Source: Enchytraeus crypticus
Lineage: Eukaryota; Annelida; Clitellata; Enchytraeida; Enchytraeidae
Length of the DNA stretch: 64,000 nucleotides
Assembly: GCA_905160935.1 (NCBI GenBank)
Contig: CAJHZI010000370.1
Location: forward strand, 230,001-294,000
Reading direction: 5' to 3'
Shown here: piece after piece, positions 11,007-24,024 of the stretch
Numbering within the stretch: the stretch's first letter is position 1
How the letters are laid out: every line of letters begins with the position of its first letter
Position numbers and translations under genes: made by a program
The notes under the pieces: model-generated
Database searches by the model: none
What the model saw: the letters and a program-made list of their open reading frames with translations, nothing else
What the model was told of the DNA's origin: nothing

Positions 11007-12250
11007 TCTCTCTCTCTCTTAGTGCACTTCCTACTAGCAGGTCCATGGAATATAACGCCTCCACTCTTCTCTGTCTTCCGCCTTCCTCTTCATTTCTACA
11101 TAGGAGTGGGTCTTTAAATCATCTAACATACCTAATCTCAGCCTGCCCCTGCCTCTTTTTCCTTCTATTCTACCTTCTATGACCTCTTTCAATAGACCTT
11201 CTCCCCTTAGAATGTGTCCTATCCAACTCTTCTTCCTATTTCTTAATACATTTATCAACTGTCTAGCCGTGCCAACTCTCTGCAGAACTTCCTCCTTTGT
11301 GACTTTTTGAGTCCATCCTCTCCACTCTTCTCCAAATCCACATTTTCAACACCTCCAGTTTCCTAATATCTTCCTTCCTTAAGGTCCATGTCTCACATCC
11401 ATACAATAGTGTGGTCCAAACTAAACTTTTCACTATCTTTATCTTTGTGTCTTTCTTTAGACTTTTTGTTAATAGTTCTTTTCTATTACCAAAGGCCACT
11501 TTTGCTTGTGCAATCCTACTGCATATCTCCGTCTCACATTTCCCATCATCGGTTATAGAATGGTCCAAATATTTGAAACTCCTTACCTGTTCCAATTTCA
11601 TACCATTTATTTTGATATTAACTTCACCTTTATTATTGGATTCTCTCATAACTTTCGTCTTTTTTATATTAACCTTCATGTAATACCTCAATGCTGTATC
11701 ATTCAGCCTATCCATTATCTTCTGCAGTCCAATCTCGCTGCCCGCTACCATTCCTTGGTCATCTGCAAATCGTACATCTTGTAATAAATTTCCTCCTACT
11801 TTTATTCCTTCTTCCAAGTCTTCCATGGCTTCCTCTATCATTGCCTCAGCATAAATGTTAAACAGCAGCGGCGAAATGCTAAATCCTTGTCTTCCTCCAC
11901 GTCCTATTTCACCTCCTTCTAAGTATTCTTGTTGGCTTTTGATTACTGCTCTTTGATTCATGTATAAGTTCAAAATTAGTCTTTTATCTCTCTAGTCAAT
12001 TCCTATTCTTTTTAAGATATTCATCATCATTATCCAATCAATCCTATCAAAGACCTTCTCGAAGTCTACAAAGCATACAAAAACGTCATTTCCATATTTT
12101 AAGCTTCTTTCGCAAAGAACCCGCATTACCCCTATTGCTTACCTTGTGCCGCATCCTTTCCTAAAACCGAATTGTGTCTTGCTCAGTATCATTTCTGCTT
12201 TCGACTGAATGCGATTATTTACTATCTTTAATAAGATCTTCGATGCATGA
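11007..12250 (-). pseudogene. LINE-A copy, RTE-like reverse transcriptase
   Basis: The 3' part of a non-LTR retrotransposon. The largest frame (11263-11973) holds RT motifs: GRQGFSISPLLFNIYAEA, the active-site FADDQGMV, then KVNIKKTKVM and the connection region ending YGCETWTLRKED. After a frameshift, 11034-11258 encodes NVLRNRKKSWIGHILRGEGL and basic residues. The palm region before the first frame (about 12000-12240) has further stops. The 3' tail is (GA)n. The match to RTE/BovB-like C-termini is from memory of the family. 5'-truncated near 12250. Confidence 0.85.
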
Positions 12251-12437
12251 GGTATTTAATTCATGCAGGTTAAATTTATAAACTAACAATTTACCAGAAC
12301 CTTTCATCTAAAATAACTGAATTTAACAGCCTGTTCAAAGTTTTGAGCTACTCAAACCGCAATTGATTATAATATTAAAAGACTCAAGCCAGGCTATTTT
12401 AGTTTAATCATTTAAAGCTAAAGATAAAAGCCTAATG

Positions 12438-12812
12438 CAGTGCTTCTCAACCCGTGAGCCACAGGCCAAAAGTGGCCCGCCATCAATTCTCAAGCGGTCT
12501 TTTTCATTGTTTGTTGAGAAACCACCATGGAATTGGAAAATTACAAGAATTAGATGACGCGTGAGAAGGTGCTGTTGTAGTTGTAATGTTATTGTAATAT
12601 TTACATACACTGAATATACCTGTGTAAGTAGGCCTATATGTCTATCTACACATGAAATAAAGGACATAAAAGTTTGCAAAAAACTTATAGCAATGCTGAT
12701 TGGATGGATTCTAGGGTCAAATTTCGGCTTGGGCTTGTTTTATGGTGGCCCTCAAGGAGTCTCCATTAGCTAAAAAATTTGACCCTGGAATATAAAATGT
12801 CAGGAAGTACTG
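12438..12812. mobile_element. hAT-like non-autonomous element
   Basis: The left end cagtgcttctcaacc and the inverted right end (reverse complement cagtacttcctgaca) form short imperfect TIRs typical of hAT elements. The flanks gcctaatg (12430-12437) and gtctaaag (12813-12820) match at 6 of 8 positions, a decayed 8-bp target duplication. No transposase is encoded. Confidence 0.6.
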
Positions 12813-12829
12813 GTCTAAAGTCTAGGTTA

Positions 12830-14236
12830 GCAACATTTTCCAGTCTTGAAAGCATGTAGGTGACTGGACAAGCATTGCATTTCAATAGTTTCATAATGAG
12901 ACCTAACTGATCATGCTATTGGCTTAGCCAAATAGGTCCCTTGCAATTTTGAATTCAAGATATATTTAAATTAAGTTTTTTGCTTATAAGCCATCTTTTG
13001 AGTCACTATATTTATGCTCGATTTTGTATTTGCAAATCTATAACCATAACATTATAATTTATAGATATTCTCACAAAATTTCTGCATGTTTCTCAGAATA
13101 GGCTGCTAGTTAAGTTGATTAAATTTCAAAGACATCATTAACTCGTTGCGACTTTATGTTGTAAAAACAATTAGTATTCTACGTAAAAGAGACACTGTGT
13201 AGTGATAGAAATAAAATAAATAATTAAAATGCTAGAATTAAATGACAGAAGAGGTAGAAATAATTGACAGAAATGGTAGAAATAAATGACAGCTAGAAGT
13301 AGTAGAAATAAAAGACAGAAGTGGTAGATATAACTGATAGAAATGGTAGAATACAAGAAACGAAATATAAAACAATTCCAGCATACGATCATAACAAGCA
13401 ATTCTTTAAAAAGTTAGTTAAATCGATTTATGTTTACATACATAATATTACATATCCATAGATTTGCTATATTAGTCCATTTCAGCGAATCCTGCAAAAT
13501 ATTTCAGAAAAGAAATAATATTAGTGGGAATTAGTTTATACAAATCAACGATTATCTATTCTGATACGACCTGATATTGATTTTATTAAAATTGAAAAAT
13601 ACATTGTCAATATTTACCAACCTCCCTGATATTTACAAACTATTTAAACTAAAAATTATCAAATTTATTTTTTGTAAAGTAGATACAAGAAAATTCTCAA
13701 ATAGGCCTACTTTTCAAAAGTCCTTCATATCATCCCTGGATGAGGAAACGGACACTAAACCCCTATTATTATTATTATTATTTTTACTTCTAGCTACAAG
13801 CATGGATCGAAATTCTTTTAAAATCACTAATTGTTGAATGCCCAGCAGTTCATTCCATATCAGGTACAGACGGATAATCAAATATAGAAAATTTTATTGC
13901 GTAAGAAACCAAATATCTCGCAAACACAATTTAGCCTGTATGGCGTGGTCCAATTTCTGTGAGGGCCTGGGTCCCCTTGGCCTCCTATGAAAGGCCTTGA
14001 ACTAAACTTTTATAACCGTCCACTCAAGCTGCCGTGATACAGCTGCAGCAGCAGGCTGTAGGCTGTAGCAGTGGCGCATCAGTCAAATGCGTAATGAGTG
14101 ATAAGACTTTAGTCAAATCAAATGACTTTTTGTATAGCCTAGTTTCAGTATTAAAGCCAAATATTAGAATTATATAGTAGTGTCATATAGTAGTAGTATA
14201 TTATAGTAGTAGTATATATAGTAGTAGGATTATATG
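12830..14236. other. Non-coding interval with small repeats
   Basis: No exon supported. Contains an imperfect 22-bp tandem repeat (about 13250-13351, units like ggtagaaataaatgacag) and a SINE-C end with its (TTA)n tail (about 13715-13785). Confidence 0.5.
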
Positions 14237-14245
14237 GTATATAGT

Positions 14246-14953
14246 CAGGGGCGGATCCAGAAATTTTTAAGGGGGGCCCGAAATTAGTTTTTGGAGAGCA
14301 AACATTTTTTGCTTACGCCGCGCCTTCTTCGGGACATGTGACGCAACCAGAAAAAATGCTGTTATGGGGGGAGGGCTCAAAATTGTTTAGCATACTGCGC
14401 GCTCTACTCATAGAGTGAGTGTATGCCCGTATAATTATACCCCCTCCCCCACTCATACTCGTACTAAAGTGAGAGGAAGACCTAAAATCCTACATTTATT
14501 TAGGAAAAAAGTAGGTAAATTTCTTCACCTCTGAAGAAACTCAGCGGATCTGGACCAATTGCAAAAGTAACCTAATTTTGGCGGAAGGTGGGGGCCTAAG
14601 CATCTCGATCCAAGTCAAGGCTGTTTGCGCTGCTTCGGGACAGAGTTCACTTTTTTACTTACACCCTTTTTTCTCTTATACAGTGTTTAAAGTGAAAATT
14701 GAGAGCTAGTGAAACGGTCAACATTTTTCGGGCCACTTTCCATTGTATGGGCCTCTAGTGGGGCCCATATTTGAAAAAATTCCAGGCAGTCGGACTGTTC
14801 GAGTTCCCTCTCCTACCCCCCACTCCCAACCTCCCTAACGCCCTTAAAATATATTTACACCTAGAATTTGCCATAGAAACAATGAAAAAATAGTTTAAGA
14901 ATTCTTATTGTCGGGCCTAAGGGGGGGGCGCCACCCCCTTGGATCCTCCTCTG
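14246..14953. mobile_element. hAT-like non-autonomous element, GGCGGATCC family
   Basis: Begins caggggcggatccag and ends ttggatcctcctctg, an inverted pair. The flanks tatatagt (14238-14245) and tatatagg (14954-14961) match at 7 of 8 positions. A homologous element with the same ends lies at 53270-54062 in opposite orientation. No transposase frame; homopolymer C/G tracts lie near both ends. Confidence 0.75.
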
Positions 14954-14961
14954 TATATAGG

Positions 14962-16032
14962 AGTATATAGCAGTAGGATTATATTGTAGTGTATAGTAAT
15001 GTATTGTACAGGCGCAGATCCAGAGCGGGGGGCCCAGCACCCCCTTAGACCCGACGGAAAAAATTAAACTATATTTTCATTATGTTCATGGCTATTTGAT
15101 GATAATTATCATCTATCGTCACAGTAGCCTACCTGTTCAGTAAGCTTATGTGCATAATATGTGTAGCTGAGTAGAGTATGTGATCTTCTACCATACCAAA
15201 TTACTAATGGGTCCTCAGACAGGGGAATAGGCCCTACTGTACATGACCAATGGTCCATAGTAGGCTAGTCATTACGTAACAGTTCACATGAGAACACTTC
15301 AACTGCAGAATACGGAAGTCTGAGGTTAACGTCGTTGGGGAGAACTTGTATAGCCAACTAGTGTACTTTGATTCCATGTATATTCCATTTTGAAATGACT
15401 TACGCATTCTAAGAAATAAATAAAATTAATTAATTAAAGTAATAAAATATTTTAGGCTAAATTTAAGTTATAGTATTAAGTCTGCTTTACATTTGCAAAG
15501 CTATATGATAGCCTATCGGGGTCTGATACCGTTACAATCCGATAGGCCTACTTATAAAACAGGTATCGGTTTTTTTCGATACTTCCGATTCCACCAGCCT
15601 TAATAACAAGTTACAATTTACCAGTAACCAAAGCACAACAGTGACTATCATAGGTAGGCTATAAAAGAAGTAAATTTAAAGTAATAAAAAACATGTAAAT
15701 AACATAAATATTATTGTACAATGTAATTAATAACTAATAAATTATGATGGAAATTAGGCCTACTGATTACACTTAAAAGTTTAGCATGTAGTATTAGAGT
15801 AGGCCTACATGAAACTGACTACACCTCCCCTCCAATAATTAATTCTCATCATCTCATAAGAGCTCGACGGCTAAGTATCTTTAGGCACACTGATTAATGA
15901 CAAATGAAAATCTTTATTTTACCCCAATCCTAAAACCAAATCTACAGGATGTATCTATTCTGCCCCCAGCGAAACTCCCACTGATGATGGTGCATTAGAA
16001 TATCTGTTACAGACTAAGATTAACCTTCAAAA

Positions 16033-16068
<36 letters not shown>

Positions 16069-16673
16069 TAGGTTTTCCTGTAGAAGTGTAAAAATTATTA
16101 GGCCTAAATTGAACTAAATTCTTACAGATATTTAGCTGGACTTGGTCTTCACATCTACGCATCCATAATAGACACATTTTACGGTAACCAAATTTTAAAA
16201 TGGCTTAATTACATTTAGTTTAGATTGAATAGAGCACGAGATAATAAAATTACAACTTTACATAATTTACACTAAGCCTAAATATATATTCACATATACA
16301 AGTAATTTATCTAGGCCATCTTGCAATAATTTACACTCTTCGAAGATACAATCCAATTTTAAAAGCTACTTCAAAAATTAACTATACAGTTTGTAAAAGA
16401 GTACATGTATATATCTTAATGTCAATTTGTTTTCAATATTACTCTATCGCCTTAAAAAGACTATACACACTATCAAATGTAGATATTATAAAAATTGTTG
16501 GCATACTTGAAAGGTAGCAAAGATCTGAGGACTTACTTTTAAATTGAGAACTTATAAAAATACCATGTAAAATTTTAAATGCCACATATTAATTACGGTA
16601 TGCCAGACTATCGAGCAGTAATTTCTATGGGTATCACATAGTTCAATACAGATATCCAAGTAGAACATTAAAG
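14962..16673. other. Non-coding interval, no gene seen
   Basis: AT-rich with scattered taggcctac-type motifs and a (TA)n run at about 16038-16063. Another partial copy of a ggcgcagatccagagcgg end lies near 15010. No splice-bounded reading frame found. Confidence 0.5.
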
Positions 16674-16731
16674 TGGATCAGTATGTGAGGAGTTTAAATC
16701 CAGGGCTCGCCTGTCACTGACATTAGCACTA

Positions 16732-16735
<4 letters not shown>
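16674..16735 (+). mobile_element. SINE-1 fragment
   Basis: Contains ggatcagtatgtgaggag, the B-box-like gtttaaatccaggg and tcactgacattagc. The 5' A-box region is missing and the 3' end runs into a (TA)n tract. Confidence 0.55.
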
Positions 16736-16781
<46 letters not shown>

Positions 16782-16814
16782 TATATACTTTAATTATATA
16801 TATATATATATATA
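16736..16814. repeat. (TA)n microsatellite
   Basis: TA run with a short central interruption, directly upstream of a LINE-A copy. Confidence 0.9.
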
Positions 16815-18361
16815 AAAAGAGGATGAAAATATCATAGAAAACGATAAAAGGGGTCCAGATATAATGAAGGAAGAAATTTATTCTGCAATTAACAGTATGA
16901 AGAAGGGGACAGCAGTCGGAATAGATGTAATCCCAGCAGAATTCTTGAAAATGTTGGAAGGAGAAACACTCAATAAGTTACTGGAGTTATGTATGGAAGT
17001 GTACAATAGAGGTATTTGGCCAGACGACTTTACCAAGTCAGTGATGATTCCAATTCCCAAAAGAAGCCAATGCTGTGGATTGTTCGGATTACAGAACAAT
17101 CAGTGTAATACCTCATGCATCGAAGATCTTATTAAAGATAGTAAATAATCGCACTCAGTCGAAAGCAGAAATGATACTGAGCAAGACACAATTTGGTTTT
17201 AGGAAAGGATGTGGCACAAGAGAAGCTAAAGGGGTAATACGGGTTCTTTGCGAAAGAAGCTTAGAATATGGAAATGACGCTTCTGTATGATTTGTAGACT
17301 TCGAGAAGGCCTTTGATAGGATTGATTGGATAACGATGATGAATATCTTAAAAAAAATAGGAATTGACTGGGGAGATAGAAGACTAATTTTGAACCTGTA
17401 CATGAATCAAAGAGCAGTAATCAAAATCCAACAAGAATACTCATAAGAAGGCGAAATAGGACGTGGAGTAAGACTAGGATGTAGCATTTCGCCGCTGCTG
17501 TTTAACATTTACGCTGAGGCAATGATGGAGGAAGCCATGGAAGACTTGGAAAAAGGAATAAAAGTAGGAGGGAATTTATTACAAGATGTACGATTTGCAG
17601 ATGACCAAGGAATGGTAGTGGGCAGCGAGATTGGACTGCAGAAGATAATGGATAGGCTGAATGGTACGGCATTGAGATAAGGCATGAAGATTAATATAAA
17701 AAAGACGAAAGTTATGAGAGTATCCAATAATAAAGGTGAAGTTAATATCATAATAAATGGTACGAAATTGGAACAGGTAAGGAGTTTCAAATATTTGGGT
17801 CATACTATAACCTATGATGGGAAATGTGAGACGGAGATATGCAGTAGGATTGCACAAGCAAAAGTGGCCTTTGGTAATAGAATAGAACTATTAACAAAAA
17901 GTCTAAAGAAAGACACAATGATAAAGATAGTGAAAACTTTCGTTTGGACCACGCTACAGTATGGATGTGAGACATGGACCTTAAGGAAGGAAGGTATTAG
18001 GAAACTGGAGGCGTTGGAAATGTGGATTTGGAGAAGAATGGAGTGGATTAGCTGGACTCAAAAGGTTACAAATGAGGAACTTTTGGAGAGAGTTAGCACA
18101 GATAGACAGTTGATAAATGTGTTAAGAAATAGGAAGAAGAGTTGTATAGGACACATTCTAAGGGGGGAGGGTCTATTAAAAGAGGTCATAAAAGGTAGGA
18201 TGGAAGGAAAAAGACGAAAAAGACGCAGGGGCAGGCCGAGATTAGGTATGTTAGATGATTTAAAGACCCACTCATATGTGGCAATGAAGAGGAAGGCAGA
18301 AGACAGAGAAGAGTGCAGGCGTTATATACCGTGGACCAGCCAGTAGGCAGTGCACTAAGAG
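16815..18361 (+). pseudogene. LINE-A copy, RTE-like, longest plus-strand copy
   Basis: Covers most of the RT and C-terminal domains in broken frames: MKKGTAVGIDVIPAEFL (fingers), ILSKTQFGFRKGCGTR, then after a TGA the VDFEKAFDRI region, CSISPLLFNIYAEAM, FADDQGMV and a 220-codon frame (17684-18346) from KINIKKTKVM to EECRRYIPWT. In-frame stops (for example at 17288 and 17678) show it is dead. The 3' end reads gccagtaggcagtgcactaag and runs into a (TA)n block. Confidence 0.85.
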
Positions 18362-18365
18362 GGAT

Positions 18366-18369
<4 letters not shown>

Positions 18370-18406
<37 letters not shown>
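18370..18406. repeat. (TA)n microsatellite
   Basis: Pure TA run just past the 3' end of the LINE-A copy. Confidence 0.9.
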
Positions 18407-18408
<2 letters not shown>

Positions 18409-18528
18409 TGCATGTTAATACCCACAGGAGATCCTAGTCATAAAATATTTGCTTAACGATTGCGGTATGCTGTTGTCTGTTGATATTTTTAATAACATCA
18501 TTAATTGACGAGGAAATAGACTACTAGG

Positions 18529-19634
18529 TTAAGATAATAATGCATTACTATGATGTACTGAATCAATATGTGCCTTTAGGTGTGAAGCTCGACTGAATGC
18601 ACTGCCACAATCAAAACAAGAATGTGGCCTCTCGTTATTATGAACAGACTTTAAATGTCGATTGAGATCACCTTTTGCTTTTCCCTTATAGTCACATTCG
18701 TTGCAGCTAAATGGTCTAATACCTTCATGAACGGAATGGATATGAGCTTCAAGATGAACTTTCTGTGCAAATTTGACTCCACAGTGTTTGCAATGATATG
18801 GTCTAGAGCCGTGGTGAACAGAATCTCTATGCCTCGTTAGAAGCGACGCTGTGCAGAAACTCTTGTTGCACAGAGAACACATGTGAGGCTTTTGTTTACG
18901 ATGAACAGCTTCGATGTGAATCTTGAGAGATTGTTTAGTGGAGAAGTTACTGCCACACTCGAAGCATATAAAGGGCTTGAGACCATTGTGAACAGAATCG
19001 ATGTGACTGCTTAGGGATGACGCCTGACTGAATGACTTTCCACACTGAGAGCAGGAGTAAGATTTCTCATTACAGTGAACGGATTTAAAGTGTCTACTAA
19101 GAGCACTCCTAGTCGATGATTTGTATTCACATTCTGTGCAAGGAAAGCGTCTGACACCGTCATGCACAGACTTCAAGTGATGCGTTAGAGTTCCCCTCGA
19201 TGTACACTTGTAGTCACACTGAGTGCAGCAGTGTGGTTTATCACCTTCATGAACAGATTTGATATGCTGCGTGAGAGCATACTTCAACGTGTAACAGGAA
19301 TGACACTGCTGACACTTATGAGGCTTTGAATCTAAATGTACTGATGAAATGTGTACCCTTAGACTATGCTGATAGTTTGTGCTAAAATTGCACTTGTCAC
19401 ATTTGTGCCTTTTTTCTTCATGCACACGTTTAATATGCTGCTTGAGATCTGTTTTCAAACTGTATGTTTTCTTACAGAAATCACATTTAAATGGTTGATC
19501 ATCTGTATGTTTACGCAGTATATGCATCTTCATATAATCTGCTCTGTCGAATGATTTTCCACAGTGAGAACATCTGAAACAGCGCACAAGTTCAGACTCT
19601 CCACAGGATGATTGTCTGCTTGAGCCGCTAACAC
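18529..19634 (-). CDS. ZF3: C2H2 zinc-finger protein, terminal exon
   Basis: The longest array in the window: 12 regular C-x2-C-x12-H-x4-H fingers in about 365 residues, with KSVH/DSVH finger ends and few degenerate positions. It probably encodes a nuclear DNA-binding protein. Two acceptors are possible: ttttag at 19635 (phase 1, matching the sister genes) or gttag at 19628 (phase 2, matching the donor of the upstream acidic exon at 22660). The frame is open to both. The stop follows NALLS. The intron toward 22660 holds a (TA)n block, a CR1 copy and a SINE-1 copy. No finger has lost a ligand, which suggests the gene is under selection. Confidence 0.88.
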
Positions 19635-20314
19635 CTAAAAGTAATAATCACTCGACAATAAGAGTGGTAGTTATATATTTTAGAATATCATACTAAGTAC
19701 TAAGAGAAACCAAATAAATTTTAAGAGTAAATACAATTTAAAGAAAGAAAAGAATATAGCATAATCGACCCAGGTAAATGCCTCAACATCCTTCAAAAAT
19801 ATTGAACAGATTTACTTGTGAATGTTTTCTAGTATTAAATACTAAAACTCAAGAGTCAAAAGTCAAATTCGAGAGATAAATTAATTGTTTAAATTATATT
19901 TGTTACAGAAACATATAGGCATATTAGTCGTTTCATCACCTTTAAATCATATTACTACCAATTAACTTTAATTATTCAATGCAATCTAAGAAGATATACT
20001 GTAGATAAACTTTAGTTTGAACCATTTACTTGTACTATAGTGCAGTTTATATAAGGCTCTCTTTTATTGAAAGATTAGTTTTAAGCTACTACGTAACTGG
20101 AATGACTGAAAGTGACAAAATAATTCCAGTTTAGCAGTACTTCAGAGGCACAAATAAACAGTTGATATTTTATGAAACAGGAAAAAGCTGAATAAATAAA
20201 TTAAAGGGGGCGAGGAGGGGTGATTCGTTAAGAGGTGACCGAAAATAAATGACTGGAAAAGGATTACAGAAAGTGTGAAACTATGGTTGCTAATAACTTC
20301 ATAATTCATTAATA

Positions 20315-20317
<3 letters not shown>

Positions 20318-20354
<37 letters not shown>

Positions 20355-20362
20355 ATAATATA

Positions 20363-20400
<38 letters not shown>

Positions 20401-20419
20401 GGCCCTCTACTCTGCAAAC

Positions 20420-20488
<69 letters not shown>

Positions 20489-20520
20489 TATATATACATG
20501 ACATTACATGTATATATATA
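20318..20520. repeat. Compound (TA)n microsatellite
   Basis: Several TA runs separated by short unique pieces, the longest at about 20427-20485. Spurious Tyr-Ile reading frames cross it. Confidence 0.9.
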
Positions 20521-20654
20521 ATGGTTGAATTAATTACTGGTATATTGCAGACAGCTCTAAGAATGGTTTCCCAAGACCTCATAAACTATATCTTTGGGTT
20601 ACAAAAGATATAGTTTAGGAGGTCTTTAGACGAGTTTAGAGGTCTAAGTTTTAA

Positions 20655-21832
20655 CATAACATAACATAACATTACAGAGTCAGGAAGCAATTATATGCTT
20701 GTTTAAGACTCATCAGGCTCTTAATTAAAACCAATTAGTATTAATCAAATCATACAGACTTAATGTCAACATGCCAAATTATACATAGGCCTAGCCTATG
20801 TATAACCCTGAACATGCAAGTAGCATCTGATTTACATGTTCTTATGCTTATCATATTTATTTTTAAAAGCATTCAATGACTCTGCTTCCACAATTTCGCT
20901 TGGCAAACTATTCCAAGCATTTATAATTCTCTGACTCACGAAAAATTTCCTTAAATCTAGTCTACTTCTACATTTACTAAGTTTATAAATATGTCCCCTT
21001 GTGTTTCTATTGTTTGATAAATTAAACCAAATACTATGGTTAACTTTGCTGAAGCCTTTGATTATCTTAAAAGCTTCTATTAAATCTCCTCTAGTTCTTC
21101 TTGCACTTAAAGAGGTTAATCCTACGAATTTTAATCTATTCTCATAACTAAGTTTTTGACAGTCAAATACCAGCCTTGTTGCTCTGGCTTGTACCCTTTC
21201 TAATTTATCGATATCTTTCTTATGATATGAGCACCAAGCCTGAACGCAGTATTCAAGTTTGGGCCGTACAAGAGCCTTATATAGCCTTACCACATCATCT
21301 TTATTTCTACATGCAATTGTTCTTTTAATCATTCTTAATACACAATTAGCACTATTTACAACTTTATTACAATTTTCACTAAATTTAAAAGAGCTATCCA
21401 CAAAGACTCCTAAATCCCTCTCACTGTTTGTGGATTTTAGTTTAATATTGTTCAATGTATACTCAATTTCTAAATTATTATTCCCTATATGCAATACTCT
21501 ACATTTCTCAGCATTGAACTCCATTAGCCAATCCCTAGACCAGTTCTGTAATATTTTTATATCATACTTTAAAATCTCAGCATCTTCAATGTTGTTTACT
21601 ATCCTTGCTACTTTAGAATCATCTGCAAATTTACTAAATTTAGATACAATATCTATGTCAATGTCATTGATGTAAACCAAAAATATTAGAGGTCCCAAAA
21701 CAGAGCCCTGCGGCACACCACTCTTCACTGCTGCCCCTTCCGAGAACTCGTCCTCGACACACACCCTTTGTTTTCTATTACTTAACTAATAACCTATCCA
21801 CTTCAAAAGTGTGCTGTTATTCCAAGTGCTTT
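20655..21832 (-). pseudogene. CR1-like LINE, 5'-truncated copy
   Basis: The minus-strand frame 20832-21764 encodes 310 residues of RT: SGVPQGSVLGPLIFLVYIND, the active site FADDSKV, then a thumb/connection region ending in RRTRGDLIEAFKIIKGF. It is close to the full-length copy at 33243-37599. The 3' UTR has a short hairpin (aagca/tgctt) and an (ATAAC)n-type tail as seen on the plus strand. agttttaacata at 20647-20658 and 21833-21844 is a 12-bp target duplication. RT frame is intact as far as it goes, so the insertion is fairly young. Confidence 0.88.
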
Positions 21833-21844
21833 AGTTTTAACATA

Positions 21845-22306
21845 TTTAGTTAATTTTACGTTTTAACATATCTCATTCGAGGATCAAGTATCACCCTCGC
21901 AGCTAAAGTGCCTTTTTTGATTTGGCCCAGAAGACACAGAATCAAAAGAAATCCATAAATCAATAGTCAATTGGCTACACACATTCAACATTGAATATTA
22001 GAAGTGTATTGCTGAGCAGCCTGAGCTCAATTATGTTTCTGAAAGACGTTATAATCGCCTGTACACTCCGCTCTCTAGAAGGAACTTCTGCTAAATTTCC
22101 CTTCGTCCCTCAATATTAGCTTCCTATAAAAAGACTTTCAAAATAATATATTGAAAATTATTACACCTAGCTGCTTTAAGAATGATAGTCTCTTTCATAA
22201 AATAACCAATTTAATTTTTTCACAGTGTTTAGAATTATTGTCTGCTGCAGTCAGAAAACACAGTCTATCATTCATGGTTTTAGCTGAATTGATAACTGTG
22301 GAGCAA
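21845..22306. other. Non-coding interval, no gene seen
   Basis: Inside the proposed ZF3 intron. No recognisable repeat or exon. Confidence 0.5.
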
Positions 22307-22420
22307 GTGGCGATTTCAGTATGTTATTCGATCAGTTTCTGCAGGGTTCAAATCCTGGGCTTACCCATCACTGACATCGCTTTCGAGTGAGTAAACTGAC
22401 GTTAATGTTAGTTTTTTAGT
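22307..22420 (+). mobile_element. tRNA-derived SINE-1 copy
   Basis: Begins gtggcgatttcagtatg, has the B box gggttcaaatcctgggc and then tcactgacatcgctttcgag and gtaaactgacgtt. Lies in the ZF3 intron, antisense. Confidence 0.8.
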
Positions 22421-22659
22421 ACTGTATGTTGAAGTGGTTGGTTTAGTGGACTATAGTATACCAAAGGAACTGTTTTTTAAATTTCATTTCATTTACAAAG
22501 CTAATGGAAGAGCTATCATTTATGATCTGGCTAAGTTATTTTTTACTTCAATGCTCATAAAGCATTGAGCTTTAGTTAACACTTAAGTTATATATAAAAC
22601 AGCTTCTGATAAATCAAACTGATTTCAAAATTTCATACAAATATCAAGCCTAAACATAC

Positions 22660-22963
22660 CAGTCGCCATCAAAGACTGGTCTTCCAAAATTTGGTTGATT
22701 CATCGAACGCTGTGAAGATTCAATGCTATCCTCATATTCAGATATCTCGTCATCCGACTCAGTATGTGAAGAACATTTCTGTTTAATAATGGATGAGAGA
22801 TCACCACTCCCAATTATCAGATCAGAATCAAAGCAACCTTGCGAAATAGGGATTTCATACTTGATATTTGTAAGCTCTTCAAATTCACGTTTAACAGATG
22901 TTAGACTTTCACATCCTCCTGATAAATAATTCTCAATCAAATGTGATTGTATCAATGTGCTCA
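22660..22963 (-). CDS. ZF3 upstream exon: acidic N-terminal region
   Basis: About 101 codons, acidic and Ser-rich (SDDEISEYEDSIESSQ), with a SUMO-type VKREF motif near the start and a second lysine-acid motif (IKYE). The donor is ACTG|GTATGT, a strong consensus that leaves phase 2. The 5' end must be an acceptor because a TAA lies immediately upstream (22968-22970) and there is no early ATG; ctataag before 22963 is the best fit, phase 1, with a weak pyrimidine tract. The first exon was not found. Assignment to ZF3 rests on strand, order and resemblance to other acidic exons. Confidence 0.6.
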
Positions 22964-22979
22964 CTTATAGCAATGTTAA

Positions 22980-23470
22980 TAAAATCTTCTACTTATACCT
23001 TAACTTTACAGACTTCTGACACTGAAATGTTGACAACTTCTCAAAGGTAATGAAAATTAATTTACAAACAAAATATAATCCTGTATACTGTACCAAAGCA
23101 ATGATTGACTTTGACTGTTACAGCCCACAAATTTAAATTGTAGCCTGCCTGCCTCTGAAAGTGTCCTGCGGTATGGAATTAGAAACTTTTCTTAAAGATT
23201 AAATATTGTTTATCTATAGCAACACAGATCCACCTAAGAACAGATGGATATAATTTTCTTATTAGTAAGTACAGTAGACCCAGGTAAGTGATTACATTTT
23301 TTGATCAGTAAGAAAGTGATACTATTCTTAATCAGTAATCACTGTACACCCATGTCCTATTCTGCATTCTTATCGATATTTCTTACTCTAACTTTTGTCA
23401 TGATTAAAATATGGTCTGAGTAAGTAACTGCATCAGGCATCTTGAGTTTCAGTACTAATCCTTTAATATC
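22980..23470. other. Non-coding interval, no gene seen
   Basis: Upstream of the ZF3 acidic exon. A first exon would be expected on the minus strand somewhere beyond 22964, but none with ATG and a good donor was recognised. Confidence 0.45.
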
Positions 23471-23479
23471 TCTGATTTA

Positions 23480-23984
23480 GGTCATACTATAACAGATGAT
23501 GGGAAATGTGAGACTGAAAAATGCAGAAGGATTGCACAAGCAAAAGAGGCCTTCGGTAATAGAAAAGAACTTTAACAAAAAGTCTAAAGAAAGAGACAAA
23601 GATAAAGATAGTGTATACTCTGATATGACCCACACTACTATATGGATGTGAAACATGGACCCTAAGGAAGCAAGATAGCAGGAAATTAGTTGAATTGGAA
23701 ATGTGGATATGGAGAAGAATGGAATGGATTAGCTGGACTCAAAGATTACATATGAGGAAGTTCTGGAGAGGGTTGCTACAGATAGACAGTTGATAAATTC
23801 ATTAAGAAATAGGAAAAAGATTTGCATAGGAAACATTCTAAGAGGTAAAAGTCTACTAAATGGGGTCATAAAAGGCAGAATGGAAGGAAATGGAGGCAGA
23901 GGCATGTCGAGATTAGGAATGTTAGATGATTTAAAGATCCACTCATTTTAGGACTTGAAGAGGAAAACGGAAGACAGAGAGGAC

Positions 23985-23985
<1 letters not shown>
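23480..23985 (+). pseudogene. LINE-A 3' fragment
   Basis: Nucleotide match to the LINE-A connection and C-terminal region (gggaaatgtgagac, then ggaaatgtggatatggagaag and gatagacagttgataaatt) with several indels. It runs into a (TA)n block at its 3' end. Confidence 0.75.

Positions 23986-24024
<39 letters not shown>

Noticed and set aside
10079..11784. Several 65-92 residue plus-strand frames
   Set aside because: They are antisense shadows of LINE-A copies.
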